A DNA stretch of 28,443 nucleotides from Prorocentrum cordatum (GCA_963575745.1 CAUYUJ010002767.1:57501-85943); one strand, 5' to 3'; shown: positions 21,166-26,130, numbered from the stretch's first letter. Made by a program: numbers and translations. The notes: generated by a model from the sequence alone, not told the origin.

Positions 21166-21479
21166 CCAACGATGCTGATGATGATGCTGACGCTCATGAT
21201 GATGCTGATGATGATGATGCTGACGATGATGATGATGCTGATAATGATGATGCTGATGATGATGATGACTCTGATTCTGATGAGGATGACGATGACCATG
21301 ATGATGGTGATGATGATGACGATGACGATGATGCGGCTTATGCTTTTGATGCTGATGATGGTGATGATGATGGTGACGCTGATGCTGCTGCTCATGATGA
21401 TCATGATGACGATGATGACGATGATGAGGATGATGATGATGATGATGATGATGACGATGACGATGACGATGATGACGAC

Positions 21480-21519
<40 letters not shown>

Positions 21520-21534
21520 CTGATGATTCCTATA

Positions 21535-21630
<96 letters not shown>

Positions 21631-24396
21631 CTGATGCTGATGCTGATGCTGATGATGATGATGATGATGATGATGATGCTGATGATGATGATGATGATGA
21701 TGAGGAGGATGAGGAGGAGGAGGAGGAGGAGGAGGAGGAGGGAGGAGGAGGGAGGAGGAGGAGGAGGAGGAGGATGAGGCTGAAGACGAGGAGGAGGAGG
21801 CGTGGGAGGAGGCGGAGTGGGAGGGGGGGGGGTGGAGGAGCCGTATTGGGGCCCCCGTGGGAAATCTTGAGGCCGTCTTGGTATCCTCTTGGGCTATTTG
21901 AGGCTCTATTGAGCTCTTTTGATGTTGCATTGAGGCTTTTCGAGCCTTCTTGAAATGCTGGAAACCCAACCACGGGAGAATGTGAAGCTCCATCCAACGC
22001 TAGCGATACATCAATAGTTATGATATCTTCGGATCCTCTTGGAGTTCTTTTCGAGCCCTCTTTGGCTGACTTGGCAGCCGATTGGGCAGCTGAAAGACCA
22101 TCTTGGACCGCCTTGGAGCCAACTCGTGCGGTCGCGAAGGATACTGGACCATATTGGCGGCCTTGATGACCTGCCTCTGCCGTTTTGGAAGCCACATTGC
22201 GCATCTTGACCGTCTTGGATAGCGCCAGTGGGGCTCCGGGCCGCCCAGGAAGGCTCGGGAAGGGGAGGAGACTTCAGGGACGCGCTGGTGGAGGGGGGTG
22301 CCCCCGCCCCCCCCAGAAGACTACAGAAGCCCTACATATCAGACAGCACTTGGTACCGTGTCACGCCTCCACGTGTCAGGGGGCACGGTGGCGGCTTGCT
22401 CTCTGGACGTGCGTCATCTGTGGCGCAGCCTCCTCTGTGCAGTCTACGCGGTGCAACTCATGGCTTGCGAGCTGCGCGGTGCAATCTAACACATGTGGTG
22501 CAAGGTTGATGCGTGCAGTCCGTGTGGCCCAGGCCATGTGGTGCAGTTCATGTGCTGGAAGCTGCTGTGCGACAGATGTGGTGCAGAGCATGTGGAGCAA
22601 GCAGTGCGGTGCAATCTACAGCGGACCCCACGCGGACACCCGCCGGCGCCCACCAGGCGAAACCTCAGTGGACCCAGCCAGCGCACGGGGCGCCCACTAG
22701 TCGAAACCCCGTCGGACCCAACCAGTTAAATTATCGAAAGGCGCGCGCACGAGCCCGTAAGTGCAGGCACTGCGTGGGGAAACACGCCAGAAGCGTCAGC
22801 CTTCAGAGGTCCGCGCAGGCTCTTCGAATCGGCGCTGGGTCCCCTTCGTCGGCGAGGGGGTCCAGCGACGATCCGAGAAATGGGCGTGGACCTCTGGCAG
22901 CTTACGTGCATCTCTACCGTGGACGGAAGCAGTTGACGCGAAATTGACGTTGGAATTTCGCCATCAGTTACGTGTATTTACAGTGGATTCGTAACGTAAC
23001 GATGGCAGTTTACGTGTATCCACATTGGATTCGTAAAGTTGGAATTTTGCCATTCAGCGTCCGCGGGTTTCAAGCTGGGCACGGTCGGCGGCCGCCGCCG
23101 AAAATGTGAAAGAGTACACGCGAATCACACAAGTACAGGCCTTTGGAGCTCCACATCGTCGTGGCCCGGATTGCATTCATCTTCCCTTTGAAACGGCAGA
23201 ATTCCAAAGGCAGGATCTGGTTTTGCAAGATTTTTCTACATCCCAGGTAGTTTTGTGATGCTTCTATGCTGTAGTCTTTCAGGAGGGGAAGGACACAGAC
23301 GCAATTGATCGTCGACTCCCAGGAAAATATGGGAAAACATGGGAAGTGGGGGGGAAGACAAAAACCAAGAACATGTGGAATAAACATGGGGAATCCTGTT
23401 ATTGGTACCTATTTATTTGTGTGTCCCAGGGCCTCTTCGGTCGTTCGGTCCTCTGGCAGGCGCAGCGGCTGGGTGGACAGTGTGCCGACATGTACTTCCA
23501 GGAGCTGAACATCACGGGCTCGTGGGCGGAGGCGAGGCAGGCGGGCGGCTTCCGCTTCCGTGCCGCTCCGGGTGCCGGCGGCGAGCGCTCGCGCTGGCTC
23601 CGCCTCGGCGACGTGCAGCTGAAGGTCTCCTTCGACGCCGCCGTCGTCGTCGTGGTCGTGGTCGTGATCGTGGCTGTCGTCCCCGTCGTCGTCGAAGGTC
23701 GCACACGGGCACACGCGGCAGGGCGCCAGATACTTGAACTTCTACGTCAGGAACCTCGGACACACCAGGCCCGCCATGGAGAACGTGGGGGCCGGAAGGA
23801 GCGGGGCTTGAGGCTGCATCCGTGATTGTCGGGCTCGTGGAGCCCTGGCTGGATCCTGGGGCCCTCAGACCACGACTCAGGAGGATCAGTTGGCTCAGGA
23901 GGGGAAAATACACGCAGACACAGTTGATGGCGATTCCCCGGAATATAGGGGAATCATATCGTATGGGAGGCGGGGGGGAAGACGAGAACCCAGAACATAG
24001 ATCGGAGCGTGCAGTCGAGCCGGATTAGTAGGTCGGCCCTGCCAAATCAAAGGGTACCCTTGTGTCCTGTGCCTCGCGACCCATGCTTCTGCATTCATAT
24101 GGCAACGTGGCCCTCGGAAGGGTCTCGTGTCCTCTCGCGTGCCCTCTTCAATCCACCCCGACCGCATGGTGGATCCTGGGATTCGCGTGCACTTGGCTGC
24201 GTGCCCCGAGAGGCCCCTCTGCGGAGCGCCCCCCGAGAGGCCCCGCCCGGGGCCCGCCTCCCTCTCCAACAAGGGCCGCGTTCCTTCCCCCGCCCGCCCG
24301 CGGGAGAGGCACGCCGTCGGCGGCCTGCTCGGCGAGGACGACCACTCGAAGGAGGAGGCGCCCATGGACGGCTGCGCGCATCGGATGGCCCTCTAG
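7667..24396 (+). CDS. Secreted LamG / FPT-linker / VWD-like protein, six-exon gene
   Basis: I joined 7667-8416, 10034-10410, 14200-14659, 23460-23624, 23698-23768 and 24309-24396 to give 1911 nt (636 residues plus TAG) with one unbroken frame. Residues 1-22 or so form a signal peptide, about 55-235 a LamG-like lectin fold, 251-339 an F-P-T repeat linker, about 340-485 an unrecognised Cys/Trp-containing module, and 488-636 a von Willebrand type D-like region with GDPHLQN at 488-494 and GLLGEDDH near its end. The protein should be extracellular or on the cell surface; a glycan- or matrix-binding role is inferred from LamG. The introns use donors GC, GA, GC, GT and GC, all with AG acceptors. The 3' half of the model is firmer than the exon 1/2 and 2/3 joins. 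I know no gene symbol. Confidence 0.75.
8470..8565. mobile_element. GC-rich foldback resembling family A
   Basis: The arms ggagctccgcgcggcgctcc with cggctcggcgc and, on the other side, gccgaggagtccgcgcgcgg with ctccgag are approximate inverted repeats. Arm order and spacing recall the family A elements at 12847-13045 and 17659-17806. The copy is diverged and no target-site duplication is visible. Confidence 0.4.
8640..8800. other. AT-rich patch in intron 1
   Basis: An abrupt drop in GC with repeated tatgcYatc-like words (ctatcagatgttatgccatc, catggtgtcatcttatcgg) makes a weak inverted repeat. It may be an old mobile element, but I cannot define its ends. Confidence 0.35.
10034..10410 (+). 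CDS. Exon 2: F-P-T repeat linker and start of Cys module
   Basis: The first 89 codons give a Pro/Thr/Phe linker made of 4-residue repeats (PTAF, PTPF, PTGF), followed by HHDPCAEYAGEYEVWYQGAR and NMIIVCDCSATQP. The repeat is a 12-bp minisatellite (ttcccgacgncc) that is also open in the other two frames. The PT frame is preferred because only it runs into a normal mixed-composition sequence with Cys residues that continues in exon 3. Such linkers usually join folded extracellular domains and are often O-glycosylated; that is family knowledge, not seen here. The start at 10034 follows ccaag. The end at 10410 is a GA donor, chosen because it restores phase with exon 3. Confidence 0.68.
10040..10300 (+). 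repeat. Coding minisatellite, 12-bp unit
   Basis: About twenty copies of ttcccgacggcc and its variants (ttcccgacgccc, ttcccgacgggc, ttcccgtcggct) occur in tandem and encode F-P-T/S-x. The PFPTAFPTGF and PFPTAF blocks recur as larger periods, which indicates slippage or unequal exchange within the exon. Confidence 0.9.
10591..10783. mobile_element. Family G inverted-repeat element (MITE-like)
   Basis: The ends are inverted repeats of about 42 bp: cgaaatgggtacagaaagaa, then tgggtacactgcccaacagc on the left, and the reverse complement with only a few differences on the right (…ccttctttccgtacccatttcg). There is no coding capacity. A possible imperfect target duplication starts with attttc on both sides (10575 and about 10793). 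A truncated relative lies at 18299-18426. Confidence 0.8.
10784..11394. other. Intronic stretch without recognised feature
   Basis: GC-rich to about 11030, then mixed sequence with loosely repeated ccaggttcactag / gaaaccaggttccact words. I see no exon-like conserved translation. Confidence 0.4.
11395..11556. mobile_element. Family C element, full-length-like copy
   Basis: It begins tcaggagggaaagaaacaca, passes through aaaatatgggaaaatatggg and agtgggggagaagac, and ends tatttatttgtgtgtccttg followed by ggccccttc. The ends are weak inverted repeats (cacacaga inside the left end, tttgtgtgtcc inside the right). catgt flanks both sides and may be a target duplication. Other copies are at 12278, 23279 and 23895. 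Confidence 0.7.
11557..12064. other. Intronic stretch without recognised feature
   Basis: A GC-rich ggcctctcgggc-type degenerate region runs to about 11800, followed by mixed sequence. No supported gene. Confidence 0.4.
12065..12245. repeat. Degenerate TTCGA/CGATT short-period repeat
   Basis: Words such as gattcgattcgatcccattc, gattccgattccgattcgg and gccgatccgactgcgcgatg repeat with a period of about 5-7 bp. A similar repeat lies at about 25290-25440. Confidence 0.75.
12278..12377. mobile_element. Family C element, right end missing
   Basis: tcaggaggggaagaatcaca, aatcgtggaccccagg, ggaaaatatgggaagtgggg and gaacacccagacc match the other C copies. The tatttatttgtgtgtcc right end is absent, and a (GGA)n array begins about 45 bp further on. 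Confidence 0.7.
12421..12625 (+). repeat. (GGA)n purine microsatellite
   Basis: About 200 bp of almost pure GGA/GAG with rare GAC or GCG interruptions. Poly-Gly/Glu/Arg and antisense poly-Ser/Pro frames here are artefacts. Confidence 0.95.
12626..12841. other. Intronic stretch without recognised feature
   Basis: Mixed sequence between the GGA array and the family A foldback. No feature recognised. Confidence 0.4.
12847..13045. mobile_element. Family A foldback element with AAGAT target duplication
   Basis: This 199-bp element has inverted arms of about 70 bp with only a few differences: taggg.aacaaaaagtgac, ataaacataaaaactcg, aggtccgcgcg and tcggatcggcgctgg on both sides. The GC-rich centre contains ggcgcc and gcgcgc palindromes. 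AAGAT flanks both ends (12842-12846 and 13046-13050), as expected for a 5-bp target-site duplication. It codes for no protein, so it would move with a transposase supplied elsewhere. Relatives are at 14730, 17659 and 22804. Confidence 0.88.
13051..13430. other. Intronic stretch without recognised feature
   Basis: Mixed sequence. An open frame on the + strand is rich in Arg and Lys (RRVKRGLNKSRNDLGKRHK) but matches nothing I know and lacks a start context. Treated as intron. Confidence 0.4.
13431..13452 (+). repeat. (GT)n microsatellite
   Basis: An uninterrupted TG/GT run of about 11 dinucleotides. A short (TA)n run lies nearby at about 13628-13638. Confidence 0.9.
13790..13900 (+). repeat. 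(GTC/GTG)n microsatellite in intron 2
   Basis: gtcgtcgtcatcttcgtggt and related trinucleotides repeat through this stretch. The same kind of repeat makes up most of intron 4 (23640-23695). Confidence 0.85.
14200..14659 (+). CDS. Exon 3: rest of Cys module and start of VWD-like region
   Basis: After joining, the frame reads GMIMFTLLKPFGQ, then RTFAAWWPARVGVYFDP, WAMYILESHGEGKYECLG, GNHYTAPNQYWGSVEYRLM, a short A/P/T/V linker, and ATGDPHLQNIHGERFDL with HTLIHIP. GDPH followed by a short gap and G-x-R-F-D is the classic opening of von Willebrand type D domains. The exon ends VEAE at 14659 before a GC donor. The surrounding open frame runs 13925-14974, but upstream and downstream parts are Arg/Pro-rich, and the downstream part enters a family A element, so they are not coding. 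The start at 14200 is the less certain border. Confidence 0.8.
14730..14873. mobile_element. Family A foldback, diverged copy
   Basis: The left arm (actttcggaggcttgtgtgg, atttcttggatggtcatcgg) and right arm (agctcggatccaagaggtcc, tcgcggacctccagaagt) are inverted relative to each other. The centre cctccctggcacgcgaagag is the reverse complement of the 17659-17806 copy's centre, so this copy is inverted with respect to that one. It begins about 70 bp after the exon 3 donor. Confidence 0.65.
15166..15199. repeat. Short hairpin in AT-rich patch
   Basis: gtatacaccgatc and gatcggcgtatatac pair around a 6-nt loop. The surrounding 15105-15268 region repeats cataccccaaa / gtatacacc / gcatacaccgaaa words. 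Confidence 0.6.
15419..15460 (+). repeat. (CTC)n microsatellite
   Basis: About 14 pure CTC triplets. A G/A-rich stretch (15480-15600) follows directly, making a loose inverted pair of pyrimidine and purine tracts. Confidence 0.9.
15820..15910 (+). repeat. (GAG)n microsatellite with GAC interruptions
   Basis: gaggaggaggtggaggagga and gacgacgacgaagag-type triplets repeat here. No coding claim is made for the Glu/Asp-rich frame. Confidence 0.85.
16061..16250. mobile_element. Family B inverted-repeat element (MITE-like), copy 1
   Basis: The left end ttaggtcgggtctgtccccc and right end ctgtagggggacacgcccga are inverted repeats of about 26 bp. The AT-rich interior is unusual for this GC-rich region (aaaatagtccaaaaataatc, ttttgagtatttttttgc). 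Flanks cccccagcg and cacccaagcg may be an imperfect target duplication. There is no ORF. Confidence 0.75.
16293..16447. mobile_element. Family E inverted-repeat element, copy 1
   Basis: It shares most of its length with 24415-24583: ctcgttttcccttttttggg, gcctcctgggaggctctcgt, cgccaccgctgcattcgcct and gggagaggtccaggaac. The ends (aaaagttacccataacc and the reverse complement of ggcatcggtacctctt) are partly inverted repeats, better kept in copy 2. Confidence 0.7.
16628..16945. repeat. Family F repeat interrupted by a family B insertion
   Basis: The flanks gggcgttaccggggg, cggcgccgtcgtgga and cacgagtcgtgac also occur, uninterrupted, at 25497-25640. Here a 165-bp family B element splits the repeat and gcttagggatagcc is present twice. 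Confidence 0.75.
16724..16888. mobile_element. Family B element, copy 2, with 14-bp target duplication
   Basis: The 26-bp ends tgaagtcgggcctgtccctc (followed by tacagg) and cctgtagcaggacatgcccg (followed by acctaa) are inverted repeats. gcttagggatagcc stands at 16710-16723 and 16889-16902. The related unoccupied site at 25577-25590 has only one such word, which shows that the second copy arose on insertion. The interior is AT-rich and non-coding. Confidence 0.85.
16946..17658. other. GC-rich intronic stretch without recognised feature
   Basis: Strongly GC-rich (for example ggccggggccggccacggcc), with open frames in nearly all frames and both strands, including long minus-strand ones. None shows a domain, so I call nothing. 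Confidence 0.45.
17659..17806. mobile_element. Family A foldback, copy with GC palindromic centre
   Basis: The outer arms ataaactcttggagcccctc with gttctctcgg and, inverted, gccgatccaagaagtccgcg with aggagctccgaaag resemble the 12847-13045 arms. The centre has ggcggcgcccctggcgccgc and gcgcgcggagcgcgcc. Confidence 0.65.
18085..18295 (+). repeat. (GGA)n purine-rich array
   Basis: About 210 bp of GGGA/GGA repeats. It ends directly at a truncated family G copy. Confidence 0.9.
18299..18426. mobile_element. Family G element, left end missing
   Basis: gagcaggattcgcgg, gcgcagggccgcctgcgcca, cagcggccgc, gtcggtttggacatcgcacc and ttttccgtacccgtgcc follow the same order as the right two-thirds of 10591-10783. 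The left inverted repeat is replaced by the purine array. Confidence 0.65.
18704..18815 (+). repeat. (CTC)n pyrimidine microsatellite
   Basis: More than 100 bp of almost pure CTC. It lies about 400 bp after the (GGA)n array in opposite purine/pyrimidine sense. Confidence 0.95.
18936..19073. mobile_element. Family H inverted-repeat element, single copy
   Basis: ccacttggcatcgctcggac and the reverse complement of gtccgagcgacggcaagtcc form ends of about 21 bp (about 18 match), flanking an interior with tgcattttttttcgg and aaccatcgag repeats. No second copy is seen in this window, so the call rests on structure alone. Confidence 0.6.
19164..19295. mobile_element. Family D inverted-repeat element, copy 1
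   Basis: The left end cagatagggtctgaggatcg with cgccgcatc and the right end gcggcgcgatccctcgaccc with tatctg are inverted. The interior has gatgcatcggcggtg. The preceding word atgggctccgagcagat also occurs at 18684-18700, just before the (CTC)n array. Confidence 0.75.
19302..19574. other. Intronic stretch without recognised feature
   Basis: Mixed sequence with a near-duplicate pair of words, gagaccgtaacgtgtgatg and gagccgtaacatgtgatg, about 42 bp apart. No gene seen. Confidence 0.4.
19575..21710 (+). repeat. 2.1-kb (GAT/GAC/GCT)n trinucleotide array
   Basis: The array is dominated by GAT with interspersed GCT, GAC and GGT triplets. It becomes almost pure GAT in blocks at about 20280-20318, 21126-21165, 21484-21520 and 21535-21630. 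The 5' end is more degenerate than the 3' end, as in a growing array. It translates as poly-Asp, poly-Met and, on the minus strand, poly-His; the 624-codon minus-strand frame at 20119-21993 is an artefact. Confidence 0.97.
21701..21835 (+). repeat. (GAG)n microsatellite fused to the GAT array
   Basis: The GAT array passes through gatgaggaggatgaggagga into GAG repeats without unique DNA in between. This suggests that one triplet array mutated into and seeded the other. Confidence 0.9.
21836..22190. other. Decayed short-period repeat region
   Basis: Loose copies of gaggccgtcttggtatcctc-like words (tcttgg, gaggct, ttcgagcc) recur with a period of about 20-25 bp. The translation is unremarkable. 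No gene. Confidence 0.5.
22440..22620 (+). repeat. Degenerate catgtggtgca repeats
   Basis: Words such as gcggtgcaatct (at about 22480 and 22609) and catgtggtgca (at about 22491, 22538 and 22575) recur irregularly. Cys- and Trp-containing translations result from TGC/TGT content and are not taken as coding. Confidence 0.6.
22804..22896. mobile_element. Family A foldback, short copy
   Basis: cagaggtccgcgcaggctct with cgaatcggcgctggg and, inverted, gtccagcgacgatccgagaa with tgggcgtggacctctg. This is the inner two-thirds of the family A arm. Confidence 0.7.
22899..23060 (+). repeat. Three imperfect copies of a 43-66 bp unit
   Basis: ttacgtg starts at 22903, 22968 and 23010 and is followed by tatc/tatttac, a tggattcgtaa word, and in two cases gttggaatttYgccat. 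The middle spacing is shorter. Confidence 0.65.
23279..23435. mobile_element. Family C element at the end of intron 3
   Basis: tcaggaggggaaggacacag, gatcgtcgactcccaggaaa, atatgggaaaacatgggaag and tatttatttgtgtgtcccag match the 11395-11556 copy along its length. It ends about 24 bp before the exon 4 acceptor, so it may supply part of the acceptor context. Confidence 0.75.
23460..23624 (+). CDS. Exon 4: VWD-like region, middle
   Basis: The 55 codons read AQRLGGQCADMYFQELNITG, SWAEARQAGGFRFR and SRWLRLGDVQLK. The exon starts after ctctggcag and ends aag before gtctcc. Composition is normal and in phase on both sides. The sequence continues the VWD-like fold begun in exon 3. The frame stays open into intron 4 as poly-Val, which I reject because the downstream exon picks up the same protein after a 73-nt gap. 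Confidence 0.88.
23625..23697 (+). other. Intron 4 (GT-AG, 73 nt) made largely of GTC repeats
   Basis: ctgaag|gtctcc and gtcgaag|gtcgca give GAAGGTC at both borders. The interior is (GTC/GTG)n. It is the only intron of this gene with a GT donor and the only short one. Confidence 0.85.
23698..23768 (+). CDS. Exon 5: VWD-like region
   Basis: The codons give VAHGHTRQGARYLNFYVRNL followed by GHT, and the exon ends with two bases (ag) of a split Arg codon. Reading on would reach a stop after GRSGA, so a donor is needed; gcccgc at 23769 fits. Confidence 0.85.
23769..24308 (+). other. Intron 5 (GC-AG, 540 nt)
   Basis: ccag|gcccgcc and gagag|gcacgcc give AGGCCCGCC versus AGGCACGCC at the borders, one difference in nine. 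It contains a diverged family C copy. Confidence 0.8.
23895..24000. mobile_element. Family C element in intron 5, right end missing
   Basis: tcaggaggggaaaatacacg, cagacacagttgatgg, gggaggcgggggggaagacg and agaacccagaacata match the C family. It is more diverged than the other copies, and the tatttatttgtgtg end is absent. Confidence 0.6.
24309..24396 (+). CDS. Exon 6: C-terminus of the VWD-like region
   Basis: After the split Arg the frame reads HAVGGLLGEDDH, then SKEEAPMDGCAHRMAL, and stops at TAG 24394-24396. GLLGEDDH sits where VWD domains have their closing G-LCGN-type segment. A family E element begins within 20 bp after the stop, so the 3' UTR is either very short or contains that element. 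Confidence 0.85.
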
Positions 24397-24414
24397 GCCG
24401 ATGATCGGAGGAGG

Positions 24415-24583
24415 AAGAGGTACCCATACCTCTACCCTCTCCTCGTTACCTCTACGCTCTCCTTGTTTTCCCCTTTTTTGGGCCTCCTGGGAGGCCCTCG
24501 TCGCCACCGCTGGATTCGCCTCGGGATTCTGGTCAGGACGCGCCCCGGGAGAGGTCCGGGGAGCAGCGGTGTCGGTACCTCTT
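24415..24583. mobile_element. Family E inverted-repeat element, copy 2, just past the stop codon
   Basis: The ends aagaggtacccatacc and ggtgtcggtacctctt are inverted repeats (14 of 16 match). The interior is the same as at 16293-16447. Confidence 0.78.
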
Positions 24584-25289
24584 GGTTGCCCCAGAAGACG
24601 AGCACTGGGGAACCGACCCCAGCCCCCGCAGCATTGGATTCTGTAGGTCAGCGTTTTACACCTGTGGCGAGTGTGCGGAGGTGCGGGCGCCCTGTGGGGG
24701 AGGCCACTGCCGGCTGCCGCCCGGGGGCGGCCCCGCGCGCGCGGTCCAGTCGGTCCACGGTTCCTTTGTGCGGGGGGTGGGGGTCGGTTTTCATGCGTTC
24801 CTGTGATGTTTCAACCTGCTTTAGCAGTGACCACCCGAAATAATCTCGAGCACCAACGGAAGAACGATACCGACATCGGAGGGCTCTCACGCGCTGGGCC
24901 CTGGGAGGCGATACGCGTTCGACACTGTTTCGATCCTTTTCTGGGTGCTCGAAATGATTTTCGGGATGTTAAAAGTACGATTGGGGCAACATACCTCTAG
25001 GCCTGGAGTGCGGCGATGGCGGCAGTCTTCCTGCGCGACGAGGACGTCCACATCCTCTGGGCATGGATACGGGGCCGCGATTTCAGGACCGCGCCCCGTG
25101 AGAGACCCTCGCGCCGAGGTGCTTGCGGACCGCAGATGTCGACCCGAGGTCGCGGCCGCGCTTCGTCCTGCGCGCTCAGTGTCGCGGCCGCGCTTCTTCC
25201 TGCGCGCTCACAGTCATTTCTGCTGCGGTCAATTGAGAAACACTGGCCCTCTGGGAGGAGGAGGACGAAGGGGAAAAGACAGGGCCCGT
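24584..25289. other. 3' flank, no gene supported
   Basis: A + strand frame near 24582-24806 contains a few Cys (FYTCGECAEVRAPCGGGHC) but is GC-driven and matches nothing I recognise. A cgcggccgcgcttc repeat lies near 25150-25200. No gene is called. Confidence 0.4.
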
Positions 25290-25440
25290 CACAAATCGAC
25301 CGATTCCGACATGCTCGCGATCCGATGCGGTCTCCTTATGGCCTTGATGTGCAGCCCTGCGCAGCTGGTCCGATCCGATTCCGACTCTGCGCCTATGCAG
25401 CCCGATCCGGCGCATACTCCGATTCGGTCCGATTTCTCGA
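25290..25440. repeat. Degenerate CCGATTC-type short-period repeat
   Basis: gaccgattccgac, ccgatccgattccgactctg, ccgatccggcgcatactccg and attcggtccgatttctcg repeat loosely, as at 12065-12245. Confidence 0.65.
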
Positions 25441-25496
25441 TTAGGTGCTGCCCGGTCCTGTAAGAGGCGCGCGATGAGAGCGTTTTTATTCTCGGG

Positions 25497-25640
25497 CGAT
25501 AACGGGCGTTACTGGGGTGGGTGGAGGGGGACGGGGGCCCGTAACGTCACGTTTCGCTCCGGCGCCGTCTGGGAGTGTCTAGGCATAGCCAACGACAACT
25601 CGGAGTTCTGCACGAATCGTGACCTTCCCTAGGGCGGGTG
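25497..25640. repeat. Family F repeat, uninterrupted copy (empty site for family B)
   Basis: It contains gataacgggcgttactgggg, cggcgccgtctgggagtg, tctaggcatagcc and cacgaatcgtgac, parallel to both flanks of the 16724-16888 insertion but without the 165-bp element or the second tagcc word. Confidence 0.75.
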
Positions 25641-25899
25641 GCAGGGCCGTACCATAACGGCCGTCATCGCGTAAAGTGCCGCCCTCGAGAAGCCTCCCTC
25701 GCCCTTCGCCCCGAGGCCAGACCCGCCCAGGATGCCAGGGGCCGTCCGGTTCAATGATTGGAGGTGTCGCTTATTCCAGTCGATGCTTCCTCCCCTCAGC
25801 TGGCCCCCCCTTTCGCGTTGCTCAGGGCTTGACCTGACCTGTGTGTGTTGGCGGCGATTTCGTCGACCGCTGTCTTTTCGATATCGTTTTGAACCCACG
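25641..25899. other. 3' flank, nothing recognised
   Basis: Mixed sequence. No domain-like translation, no repeat seen. Confidence 0.4.
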
Positions 25900-26130
25900 G
25901 AGGGGCGACGGCAAAACGAGGGACAACGAAACTTTCACGAACATAGCACGAACAACGGACAACACAAACCGAAAAACAGGGAAACGAACATAGCGCGAAA
26001 CTGATACGAGCAACGGACAACACAGAACGAACAACGAGGGAAAACGAAGATAACGAAGCATAGCCCGAGCATTCCTCCTCCCAAATCGGGGGACAGCGAG
26101 CATAACCCGAAACACGGACAACACCATGCA
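25900..26130 (+). repeat. A-rich, T-poor degenerate repeat
   Basis: gaacatagcacgaac, acaacggacaacac, gaacatagcgcgaa and cataacccgaaacacggaca recur irregularly with T largely absent. It precedes a (GGA)n array whose other side is T-rich. Confidence 0.7.

Larger units (their letters stand above)
14660..23459 (+). other. Intron 3 (GC-AG, 8800 nt)
   Basis: The donor is gcagag|gcgcga and the acceptor ctctggcag|gcgcag; AGGCGC stands at both borders. Removing the intron joins VEAE to AQRLGGQCADMYF in phase 0. The intron carries copies of families A, B, C, D, E, G and H plus large (CTC), (GGA) and (GAT) arrays. All long open frames within it lie on low-complexity repeats. Confidence 0.82.

Noticed and set aside
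20119-21993. Longest open frame in the window (624 codons, minus strand, poly-His)
   Set aside because: It is the complement of a GAT triplet array. Equally long poly-Asp and poly-Met frames exist on the other strand, and there is no normal-composition protein segment.
24582-24806. Cys-containing frame after the stop codon as an extra exon
   Set aside because: The gene's frame already ends at TAG 24394-24396, and the frame is GC-driven with no recognisable motif.
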